Assembly: GCA_902795065.1 (NCBI GenBank)
Contig: CADBJR010000007.1
Span: forward strand, 1-48,740
Source of the DNA: an uncultured Coriobacteriaceae bacterium
GTDB lineage: Bacteria; Actinomycetota; Coriobacteriia; Coriobacteriales; Atopobiaceae
Reading direction: 5' to 3'
DNA length: 48,740 nucleotides
A program made the translations under genes and the position numbers. This document shows, piece by piece, positions 1 to 6,485 of the stretch (positions are counted from its first letter, which is position 1; each line of letters begins with the position of its first letter). Under the pieces are notes generated by a model that saw only the letters and a program-made list of their open reading frames with translations, did not search any database and was not told the DNA's origin.

Positions 1-17
1 ATCAAGAGCGACCTGGA

Positions 18-515
18 CTACAGGAGCCCAATGCAGTACCGCAAGGATTTGGGTTTGGTCGCATAGGATCGTTTGGTCCAAAAACTCCACCGCAGTCCCT
101 TTTGACCAAATGGATTTGGACATTCTGTCCATTTGGACAAATTGTCCAAATGGACAGAATGGCCCAATGGGAGCTTCTCCGCGAGGTTGTAAACGATGGT
201 GTAGCTTTTCCTCCTATCGAACCCTCCGTGTTGGCATGTTAGGACGAGCCCTTTTTCGATAAGGCTGTCGAAGAGACGCCGTATTGTTTTCTCTCCGCCC
301 ACGGGGACTTCCTCCACCCATTCACGGATCGAATTCCAGGCCCATACATGCCCGTCCCAGATGTGGTCGTCGCTCTGCTCGTTGATTTTCAGCCAATAGT
401 GCAGCTGCTGGAGGAGCATCGCTTCCTCAATGCTCAGCATGTCGCTGACATAATCGGTGTAGATGGGAATGGCCCTCCCTCGGAAGAAATCCCGGGGCTT
501 CTCATAATCCGGCAT
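18..515 (-). CDS. Replication-initiator-like winged-helix protein of a mobile element
   Basis: 165 aa. Residues 1-115 have the layout of phage and plasmid replisome-organizer helix-turn-helix proteins: an IPIYTDY start, then LSIEEAMLLQQLHYWL, then WNSIREWVEEVP, a GGEKTIRRLFDSLIEKGL recognition helix and a YTIVYNL wing strand. The tail after about residue 118 is low in recognisable motifs and is encoded by a block of DNA repeats (positions 54-161), including a 41-bp palindrome. The gene begins 12 nt after the excisionase-like gene, so the two are probably one operon. It is shorter than many initiators of this type. The likely role is to start element replication at repeats inside its own gene. 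The family assignment is by motif memory only; it could also be a plain transcription regulator. Confidence 0.6.
   Translation of the reverse strand: MPDYEKPRDFFRGRAIPIYTDYVSDMLSIEEAMLLQQLHYWLKINEQSDDHIWDGHVWAWNSIREWVEEVPVGGEKTIRRLFDSLIEKGLVLTCQHGGFDRRKSYTIVYNLAEKLPLGHSVHLDNLSKWTECPNPFGQKGLRWSFWTKRSYATKPKSLRYCIGLL
54..161. repeat. Heptamer cluster with a 41-bp perfect palindrome
   Basis: TTTGGTC or TTTGGAC heptamers occur at 54-60, 72-78, 115-121 and 132-138. Their reverse complements are at 76-82, 104-110 and 144-150. Positions 121-140 and 142-161 form a perfect 20-bp inverted repeat around a single A at 141. The cluster lies inside the coding sequence of the initiator-like gene, as origins do in several phages (for example lambda O). 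A role as iterons is inferred. Confidence 0.7.
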
Positions 516-527
516 CTTGATGGTGCC

Positions 528-725
528 CTACTCGTCTACGCCAGCCCAGTCAGCGAGCTTCTTCCTGGAAAAGTACCAGCGTCCGCCGCGCTTGACGGCA
601 GGAATCTGACCCGTACGTGCAAACTCGAGAAGACAACGCAGGGAGATGCCCAGCCATGCAGCAGCCTCCTTGGCTCCGATTGGACGTTCGTATATGTGCC
701 TCGATTCCTCGAAAATCCCTTCCAT
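528..725 (-). CDS. Excisionase-like helix-turn-helix protein
   Basis: 65 aa. The sequence has the MerR/excisionase winged-helix layout: IGAKEAAAWLGIS (helix-turn-helix), a linker with GQIPAVKRGGRWYF (wing strand with the typical RxGxxW pattern), and a short final helix KKLADWAG. Such proteins bind attachment-site DNA and direct integrase towards excision, or act as small regulators. A strong Shine-Dalgarno (GAGGAG) lies a few bases before the ATG. It is the tRNA-proximal gene and is followed 12 nt later by the initiator-like gene. A role as a transcription factor rather than true Xis cannot be excluded because no integrase is in view. Confidence 0.75.
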   Translation of the reverse strand: MEGIFEESRHIYERPIGAKEAAAWLGISLRCLLEFARTGQIPAVKRGGRWYFSRKKLADWAGVDE

Positions 726-805
726 GCTCTTCTCCTCAATTGTTGATGTGGAGCAATGCCGGGATCATTGTATGGGGCTTCAAATACTTATTGAGAAACT
801 GCACC

Positions 806-963
806 ACTGTGTTTGTATACGTTCTACTGTGTTCGTCTTCTTCGGCGCTGCACTACTCGCCCGCACTCGAAAAACCGCCGTTTGCCGATGGCGTTCATCC
901 AATTTGTGTTTGGGAGCGCACATGTAGTGCCAAGGTAGTGCCCTCGTAGTGCCTTTTAGTGCC
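806..963. repeat. Short direct repeats between the xis-like gene and tRNA-Asp
   Basis: TAGTGCC occurs four times at 925-931, 936-942, 947-953 and 957-963, spaced 11, 11 and 10 bp, close to one helical turn. A second pair, ACTGTGTTTGT at 806-816 and ACTGTGTTCGT at 826-836, is spaced 20 bp. Helically phased copies next to a tRNA 3' end fit arm-type integrase or excisionase sites. The function is inferred. Confidence 0.65.
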
Positions 964-971
964 TTTAAACG

Positions 972-1002
972 AAAACAGGCCACGGATTATACCCGTGACC
1001 TG
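972..1002 (-). terminator. Rho-independent terminator after tRNA-Asp
   Basis: Reading on the minus strand, a 10-bp stem with one G-U pair (993-1002 with 976-985) and a 7-nt loop is followed by four U at 975-972. It starts 9 nt after the CCA end of the tRNA. Confidence 0.75.
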
Positions 1003-1011
1003 CGAAGTTTC

Positions 1012-1088
<77 letters not shown>

Positions 1089-1106
1089 GTAGCAAGTGCA
1101 TAGGTA

Positions 1107-1135
1107 ACTTTAGCGAAAAACTCCCTGTCTGTAAA
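1107..1135 (-). promoter_or_regulatory. tRNA-Asp promoter
   Basis: A TTTACA -35 box (1135-1130) and a TAAAGT -10 box (1112-1107) are separated by exactly 17 bp and lie about 19 bp before the tRNA 5' end. Confidence 0.7.
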
Positions 1136-1163
1136 GAGCAAATCGCGCGTCCAGAAGCATTTT

Positions 1164-1844
1164 TTAGAGCGCGAACCGCGTCGATGTGCCTGCGGAGTCC
1201 ACCACGACGAGCTCCGACCCCTCCAGGTGCGCGTCGGCGATCTCGCCGGTGCCCTTGAAGGCCTCCCCGTCCTTCATGATGGGCGACGCCTGCGACTCGG
1301 CGCCGACCACGTAGGAGATCACGTCCCAGCCGTCAGGAAGGTTCTCGGGGATCAGCAGGATGCCGTCGTAGAAGAGCACGCAGGTGGGCGTGCCCCTGAG
1401 CACGAACAGGCTGCGCTGGTTGCCCGATTCGTCGGTGGCGACCACGGCGGAGGTTCCCTCGAGCGCCACGAGCGAGTAGGTCTCGCCCCTGTACTCGATG
1501 GTGCCGGAATCGACCGCGCCGGTCGCAGGATCGACGCTCACCTCGGCCTGCTGCACCTCCTCCTGCGCCGCTCCGGGCGCTCCATCCCCGACACCCTGCG
1601 GCTTGTCGCCGAGGATGGTGCGGAAGAGCAGGAAGCCGGCGGCGATCACCACGATCGCGGCGAGCGCGACGCCGATGAGGATGCCGCGCGTCGGCGTGGA
1701 GGACGTGCGCTTCTTGGGCTTCGCTGAGAACGCGCGCGCACCCTCCCCGGAATGGAGCTTGGTGATGGAGTCGCTCGCCATCGGGCTTGCCTTGACCTCG
1801 CGGTCGAAGTCGTCGGTGTAGCTCTGCTTGAAATGCGATGCCAT
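1164..1844 (-). CDS. Hypothetical single-pass membrane protein
   Basis: 226 aa, no family recognised. Residues 1-50 are charged and cytoplasmic-like, with a KPKKR stretch just before one transmembrane helix at about 54-76 (ILIGVALAAIVVIAAGFLLF). This is followed by an acidic Ala/Glu/Gln-rich linker and a beta-rich extracellular domain (IEYRGETYSLVALEG and similar strands). The basic-inside topology suggests a type II anchor. The start has an AGGGAG Shine-Dalgarno. It lies 18 nt after recR and may be the last gene of the dnaX-ybaB-recR operon, although a link to DNA repair is not implied. Confidence 0.7.
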   Translation of the reverse strand: MASHFKQSYTDDFDREVKASPMASDSITKLHSGEGARAFSAKPKKRTSSTPTRGILIGVALAAIVVIAAGFLLFRTILGDKPQGVGDGAPGAAQEEVQQAEVSVDPATGAVDSGTIEYRGETYSLVALEGTSAVVATDESGNQRSLFVLRGTPTCVLFYDGILLIPENLPDGWDVISYVVGAESQASPIMKDGEAFKGTGEIADAHLEGSELVVVDSAGTSTRFAL

Positions 1845-1862
1845 GGCTGTCTCCCTGCGAAT

Positions 1863-2471
1863 CTAGAGCTCGCTGCGCCCTTCGATGGCGCGTGCGAGCG
1901 TGATCTCGTCTGCGTACTCGACCTCGCTGCCCACCGGCAGGCCGATGGCGAAGCGCGAGACGCGGATCCCCAGCGCGCGGATCGTGCGCGAGAGGTACGT
2001 TGCGGTCGCCTCGCCCTCCACGTTGGGGTTGGTCGCGATGATGACCTCCTGCACCTCGTCGGACGCGAGGCGTGCCAGCAGCTCGCGCACGTGCAGCTGC
2101 TCCGGGCCGATCTTGTCCATGGGCGAGATGACCCCGCCGAGCACGTGGTAGAGCCCGCGGTAGACGCCGGCGCGCTCGATCGCAGTCACATCGCGCGGCT
2201 CGGACACCACGCAGATCGTCGAGCGGTCGCGCGTCTCATCGGCGCAGATGGAGCAGGTGTCGCCCGTGGCGTAGTTGAAGCACACGGGGCAGAAATGCAC
2301 CTGGTCGGTCACGTCGATGATGGCCTGCGCGAGGCGGCGCGCCTCCTCCTTCTCGGTGGAGAGCAGGTGGAACGCGATGCGCTGCGCGGTCTTGGGTCCG
2401 ATGCTCGGCAGACGGCCCAGCTCGTCGAGCAGGCGCTGCAGGGCGCGGCCGTCGTTGAGGGCGCTGGCCAC
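1863..2471 (-). CDS. recR: Recombination mediator RecR
   Basis: 202 aa, normal RecR length. RecR works with RecF and RecO to load RecA on gapped single-stranded DNA. Visible parts are the N-terminal helix-hairpin-helix (LPSIGPKTAQRIAFHLL), a C4 zinc finger (C61, C64, C73, C76) and the Toprim domain, which begins at ICVVSEPRDVTAIE and carries the ATNPNVEGEATATYL motif. The start is GTG, preceded by AAGG, and begins directly after the ybaB stop codon. The dnaX-ybaB-recR order is conserved across many bacteria and supports the assignment. Confidence 0.97.
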   Translation of the reverse strand: MASALNDGRALQRLLDELGRLPSIGPKTAQRIAFHLLSTEKEEARRLAQAIIDVTDQVHFCPVCFNYATGDTCSICADETRDRSTICVVSEPRDVTAIERAGVYRGLYHVLGGVISPMDKIGPEQLHVRELLARLASDEVQEVIIATNPNVEGEATATYLSRTIRALGIRVSRFAIGLPVGSEVEYADEITLARAIEGRSEL

Positions 2472-2472
2472 C

Positions 2473-2811
2473 TTAGAACAGCCCCGGGATGTTGAGGCCG
2501 CCGGTGAGCGCGCTCATCTGCTGGCTGGCGCTGGACTCCGCGGACTCGATGGCGTCGTTGACAGCCGCGAGGATCATGTCCTCGAGCATCTCGATGTCGT
2601 CGAGGTCGACGGCCTCGGGGTCGATCGAGACGTTCTTCACGCGCAGGTCGCCGGTCACCGTGACCTTGACGGCTCCGCCGCCGGTCGACGCGGTGTACTC
2701 CATCTCGCCGAGGCGCGCCTGCGCTGCGAGCATCTGCTCCTGCAGCTTCTGCGCCTGCTTCATCATCTGCTTCTGGTTCATGCCGCCCATGTTGGGACGT
2801 CCGTAGGCCAT
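2473..2811 (-). CDS. YbaB/EbfC family nucleoid-associated protein
   Basis: 112 aa. The N-terminal amphipathic helix rich in Met and Gln (MNQKQMMKQAQKLQEQML) and the later strands (VKVTVTGDLRVKNVSIDPEAV) match the YbaB/EbfC family, small dimeric DNA-binding proteins that sit on the nucleoid. The MGGMNQKQMMKQAQ start is typical. It lies between dnaX (14-nt gap) and recR, its usual place, which supports joint transcription. Confidence 0.95.
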   Translation of the reverse strand: MAYGRPNMGGMNQKQMMKQAQKLQEQMLAAQARLGEMEYTASTGGGAVKVTVTGDLRVKNVSIDPEAVDLDDIEMLEDMILAAVNDAIESAESSASQQMSALTGGLNIPGLF

Positions 2812-2825
2812 GATGCGTGCCCCTC

Positions 2826-5042
2826 TCAGTCGTCGTCCTCGGAGAAGTCTTCTTCTCCATCGTAGTCGTCGAAGTCGTCGTAGCCCGCTTCGTCGGCGGA
2901 TTCGACAGCATCTATATCTTCTCTGCCCGATTCTTCCACAACGATGCTCACGCCCTTGCCGAACGCCCCCTCGAGCATCCGCGCGATGTTGGCGATCTCA
3001 TCCTCCGAGACCACCTCGACGTTCTCGAGGGGCTCGGGTTCCGGCGCGGGCTCGGGAACTGCTTCGGGCTGCTCCGTCCCGCGCTCGGGCTCATCCCACG
3101 TGGTGGGCTGCTCGGCGATCATGGGCGCCGGGGCGGGTGCGGGCGTCGGGGCGGGTGCGGGAGCGGGTGCGGGCTGCGGCGCGATCTCGTCCCACGGCAT
3201 CGGCTCGTAGGAAGGCACGGGCTCGTACGCGGGCACGGCGTCGTATGCCGACATGGGCACCGCATCGTAGTCGGGCACGGGCTCGGGCACGGGAGCAGGT
3301 GCGGGTCGCGGCGCGGGGGCGGATGCGGGAGCGGGCTTCGGCGTCGGCACCTGGGCAGGCTGGGGTGCGGGCATCGGCGCAGGAGCCGCGGGCATGGGCG
3401 TGACGCTGTCGGATTCGCGGGTTGTGAAGGTGCGCGGCCCGAACACCTCGTCGATCGTCGCCTTGAGCAGCGTCCGCACATCGTCGCGGCGCAGCATCTG
3501 CAGGGCGAAGCGCGATCCCGTGGGGAAGGCGACCGTGAGGGTCTCGCCGTCATCCGATTCGGGGACTGCGTTGGCGAGCAGAGAGCCCTTGGCGGCGCTG
3601 GCGTTGCGGACCTTGTCGACGACCTGGCGCCACTTGCGCTGCAGATCGGAGGCGCTGCGCTGCGCGGCGGGCTGCGGTGCCGGAGCCGGCGCTGGCGCGG
3701 GCGTCGGGACGGGCACTGGCGCGGGGGCGGGCTTCGGGGCGGGCTTCGGCGCCGGAGCGGGTGCAGGCGCGGGCTGCCTCATCGGCTCCTGAACGGGTTT
3801 CGGCGCCGGTTCCGGAGCCGGAGCGGGTGCAGGAACGGGCTGGGGTGCAGCGGCGGCTCGGTTCGCGGCAGCGACGCCCGTAGGCGATGCAAGCGCGCGG
3901 ACGCTGCGCTCGAGGCTCCCCACGCGCTCCGCCACGGCCTCGAGCGTGAGGTCGCTCTTGGGGCGGGAGATGCGGGTGAGCGCAACCTCGAGCACGAGGC
4001 GCTGGTTGGTGGTGTAGCGCATCTCGCTCGCGGCGTCGGCGAGCACCTCGAGGGCGCGCGCCACACGGTCGGGATCGGCGAACAGCGCGGCCTCGGCGGA
4101 GAGGGACCCGGGATCGTCGGCACCCGCAGGCAGCACGCCCGGCGCTGCGCCGACGACCGACACCACGTAGACATCGCGCAGATGCGCGGCAAGGTCGAGC
4201 GTGAAGCGGAGCAGGTCGCGCCCGCGTTCGACGAGCGAGGCCACCTGCGAGAACAGCGCGGGGACATCGCGGCGGGCAAGGGCCTGGGTGACCTCTCCCA
4301 GCGTGGTCGCGTCCGTCTCGCCGAGCATGTCGCGCGCCGCATCGAGCGTGACGTTCTTGCTGGTGTAGAGCGCGAGCTGCTCGAGGGTCTTGAGCGCGTC
4401 GCGCATGCCGCCGCGGGCGCTGCGGGCGATGAGCTCGAGCGCGGCGGGCTCGTAGGAGATCTCCTCCTGCGCGCAGATCTGCACGAGCGTGGCCTGCAGG
4501 TCGTTGTCGCTGATGGCGTGGAAGTCGAAGCGCTGCACGCGCGACAGGACCGTACCGAGGATCTTCTGCGGGTCGGTGGTGCACATGATGAAGACCACGT
4601 GCTCGGGCGGCTCCTCGAGGGTCTTGAGCAGCGCGTTGAACGCCGCCGGCGTGAGCATGTGGACCTCGTCGATGATGTAGACCTTGTAGCTGCCGCGCAC
4701 CGGGGCGTAGCTCGCGCGCGAGATGATCTGGTCGCGGACGTTGTCGACGCCCGTGTTGGACGCCGCGTCGATCTCGAGGACGTCGGGATGGTTGCCCGCG
4801 GCGATGAGCTGGCATTCCTCGCAGGTGCCGTCGGGCAGGTGGCCGCGGCCCTGCACGCAGAGAAGCGCCTTCGCCAGCAGGCGCGCCATCGTGGTCTTGC
4901 CCGTGCCGCGCGGCCCGCAGAACAGGTACGCGTGGCTCACGCGCTGCTCGCGCACGGCCCGCTCGAGGGTCTCGACCACGTGGTGCTGGCCGACGACCTG
5001 GTCGAAGGTCTGGGGACGGTACTTGTTGTATAGGGACTCCAT
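2826..5042 (-). CDS. dnaX: DNA polymerase III subunit gamma/tau
   Basis: 738 aa, the AAA+ motor of the clamp loader. Walker A is GPRGTGKTT at 43-51. Zinc-binding cysteines lie around C62, C74 and C77, and Walker B IIDEVH at about 123-128 is followed by the TPAAFNALLKTLEEPP segment and the LSRVQRFDF arginine-finger motif. After the clamp-loader core (about 1-370) comes a long Pro/Ala linker with PAPAPAP runs, a tau-like domain (QRKWRQVVDKVRN at about 455), another Pro/Ala-rich stretch and a very acidic end (YDGEEDFSEDDD). I saw no A-rich slippery site for a programmed gamma frameshift. First gene of the dnaX-ybaB-recR cluster. Confidence 0.97.
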   Translation of the reverse strand: MESLYNKYRPQTFDQVVGQHHVVETLERAVREQRVSHAYLFCGPRGTGKTTMARLLAKALLCVQGRGHLPDGTCEECQLIAAGNHPDVLEIDAASNTGVDNVRDQIISRASYAPVRGSYKVYIIDEVHMLTPAAFNALLKTLEEPPEHVVFIMCTTDPQKILGTVLSRVQRFDFHAISDNDLQATLVQICAQEEISYEPAALELIARSARGGMRDALKTLEQLALYTSKNVTLDAARDMLGETDATTLGEVTQALARRDVPALFSQVASLVERGRDLLRFTLDLAAHLRDVYVVSVVGAAPGVLPAGADDPGSLSAEAALFADPDRVARALEVLADAASEMRYTTNQRLVLEVALTRISRPKSDLTLEAVAERVGSLERSVRALASPTGVAAANRAAAAPQPVPAPAPAPEPAPKPVQEPMRQPAPAPAPAPKPAPKPAPAPVPVPTPAPAPAPAPQPAAQRSASDLQRKWRQVVDKVRNASAAKGSLLANAVPESDDGETLTVAFPTGSRFALQMLRRDDVRTLLKATIDEVFGPRTFTTRESDSVTPMPAAPAPMPAPQPAQVPTPKPAPASAPAPRPAPAPVPEPVPDYDAVPMSAYDAVPAYEPVPSYEPMPWDEIAPQPAPAPAPAPTPAPAPAPMIAEQPTTWDEPERGTEQPEAVPEPAPEPEPLENVEVVSEDEIANIARMLEGAFGKGVSIVVEESGREDIDAVESADEAGYDDFDDYDGEEDFSEDDD

Positions 5043-5128
5043 GTGCCCTCCGCAACCGCATTCTGCTCGTATCGTTCAAGTATACGGCATCGACGGGATG
5101 GCTGGCCGATTCCGCCGTCGGGCGCCGT

Positions 5129-5203
5129 GTCCGTCGAGGTCGGCAAAAAGAGACAAAATTCGTCGAATATTGTCCGTTTCTGCCGACCTCGGCCGGCCAA
5201 ATC
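5129..5203. repeat. 75-bp palindromic repeat, copy A
   Basis: This copy is identical to copy B (6385-6459) except at 3 of 75 positions. The core is a perfect inverted repeat whose outer arms are GAGGTCGGCAAAAA or one base different, with further pairing (GACA, ATTCG) towards the centre. It lies 8 nt after the stop of the AbiEi-like gene and upstream of dnaX. It could fold into a terminator-like hairpin or be a REP/MITE-type element. Confidence 0.85.
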
Positions 5204-5211
5204 ATGCGGGG

Positions 5212-6279
5212 CTAGGCTGCTTTCGGCGAGAAGTACCTGAACGGGAAGACCTCGCCGTTCAGACGAAGGCTCGAAGCCCCCGTCTCGACCCATGATCTGC
5301 CGTCGAGCGTCCTCATCACGTGCGGGATGCGGAAGGTCCGGAGCAGCCGATCGAAGAAGCGCCTGTCGCAGACATCCCGGTAGGAGAACCGCATGATGGG
5401 TGCCCCGCACGCGCTGATGCGCGACTCGCGCAGGCGCTCGTCGGCGAGCACGTCGACGACATCCCTGCCGCCGGTCATCTCGGGATTGACGTACTTCTCG
5501 CGACCGTCGAACTCGCCGATCACCTGCGAGCCGTCGGGCAGCGTCCAGAGGAAATCGGCGCGGTATCTTCTCCGCCGCTCCAGCGGATCATCCATCTCGA
5601 CCTGCAGCTCGGGGAGCAGGAACCCGAGCTCGGCCATAACCGCGCGGGCAATCGACTCGCCGCCGCTCTCCGACCGGCCGTCCGCGAACGCCGCCGCACG
5701 CCGCGCCGTCACCACGCCCCTGTTCCCGCGCGGGCAGTACCCGTCGAGAAGCTCGCAGAGCTGCATGCTCGTCATCCCCGAAGCGCGCAGGGCGGAGTCG
5801 GCGATTGCAACGCCTTGCAGGAACCCCGAGGCGCAGAGGCAATCGACGACCGTCTGCTCGAACGAGGTGACGGGAATCCCGTTCTCGTACGAGCGCTCGG
5901 ACCCCCTTGAGATGTGGCACACGATGTCCGGCGTCCTGTCTGCCCGCGAGCCCCTGCGCGAGACGCGATGGACCGTCGCCATCTGCGCGAACGAGACCGA
6001 GAGGCCGTATGCGATCGCCGCAGTGAAATGCGAGAACACCCAATCGGGATGGAGCTCGTGGAGCGCCCGCGCGATGAAAAGGTGGCGCTGCGCCGCCGTC
6101 AGGCTGCTCCAGTGGTCGGGGTCTGCGTAGAGACCCTTGATCGGCGAGATCAGCTCTCCTCTCGCGAGCATCCGCTTAAGCTGCTTCCGCATGCTCGGGC
6201 AGTTCGCGACGAGGCACCTGCCCTTCCGCTGCGCCTCGCGCATGAGCACGCCGTATTCCTCCTTGACGATGCATGACAT
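5212..6279 (-). CDS. AbiEi-antitoxin-like protein with C-terminal nuclease-like domain
   Basis: 355 aa. The N-terminal part resembles the AbiEi-type antitoxin winged helix (KQLKRMLARGELISPIKGLYADPDHW), followed by the region usual in these proteins (HPDWVFSHFTAAIAYGLSV; GIPVTSFEQTVVDCL). The C-terminal third (about 255-330) contains RADFLW and VIGEFDGREKY, a pattern like the PD-(D/E)xK endonuclease fold of DUF559-type proteins. The start has a strong AGGAGGGG Shine-Dalgarno. No AbiEii-type nucleotidyltransferase toxin is adjacent, so this is an orphan. Copies of a 75-bp palindrome lie on both sides. Such orphan genes are common in actinobacteria and a defence role is unproven. Confidence 0.7.
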   Translation of the reverse strand: MSCIVKEEYGVLMREAQRKGRCLVANCPSMRKQLKRMLARGELISPIKGLYADPDHWSSLTAAQRHLFIARALHELHPDWVFSHFTAAIAYGLSVSFAQMATVHRVSRRGSRADRTPDIVCHISRGSERSYENGIPVTSFEQTVVDCLCASGFLQGVAIADSALRASGMTSMQLCELLDGYCPRGNRGVVTARRAAAFADGRSESGGESIARAVMAELGFLLPELQVEMDDPLERRRRYRADFLWTLPDGSQVIGEFDGREKYVNPEMTGGRDVVDVLADERLRESRISACGAPIMRFSYRDVCDRRFFDRLLRTFRIPHVMRTLDGRSWVETGASSLRLNGEVFPFRYFSPKAA

Positions 6280-6384
6280 CCGCCCCTCCTTCGCGTGAAT
6301 TGCTCATCACCATATCGGTTGGAGGAGGCGTAACGGGTCAGTTTTCGATGGGCGGAGGAGAAACCCACGATCCATCACATCTTG

Positions 6385-6459
6385 GTCCGTCGAGGTCGGC
6401 AAAAAGAGACAGAATTCGTCGAATAATGTCCGTTTTTGCCGACCTCGGCCGGCCAAATC
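6385..6459. repeat. 75-bp palindromic repeat, copy B
   Basis: Direct repeat of 5129-5203 (72 of 75 identical). The inverted repeat has 14-bp perfect outer arms (GAGGTCGGCAAAAA with TTTTTGCCGACCTC) and imperfect inner pairing. It sits 26 nt after the stop of rlmKL and upstream of the AbiEi-like gene. Both copies therefore lie just downstream of a minus-strand gene. Confidence 0.85.
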
Positions 6460-6485
6460 GGAGATCGGGTGTCGGGGCAGGCGGT

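Larger units (their letters stand above)
1..1011. mobile_element. Edge of an integrated element next to tRNA-Asp (partial)
   Basis: The stretch from the window start to the 3' end of tRNA-Asp carries a replication-initiator-like gene, an excisionase-like gene and clustered short direct repeats, all typical of integrative or conjugative elements and prophages. The genes read away from the tRNA. tRNA 3' ends are classic attachment sites for tyrosine integrases, so this is inferred to be one end of such an element. The integrase and the other attachment site are outside the window, so the boundary at 1011 is an estimate. Confidence 0.5.

Noticed and set aside
780-983. Small minus-strand frame between xis and tRNA-Asp
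   Set aside because: It crosses the direct repeats and terminator and has no Shine-Dalgarno.
3150-3870. Repetitive GC-rich tract as a CRISPR or tandem repeat array
   Set aside because: The periodicity comes from Pro-Ala codons in the DnaX linker; no spacer-repeat structure.
2817-5033. Plus-strand 738-aa frame opposite dnaX
   Set aside because: It mirrors dnaX almost exactly, is Gly/Arg/His-rich and has no domain; it is an artefact of GC-rich third positions.
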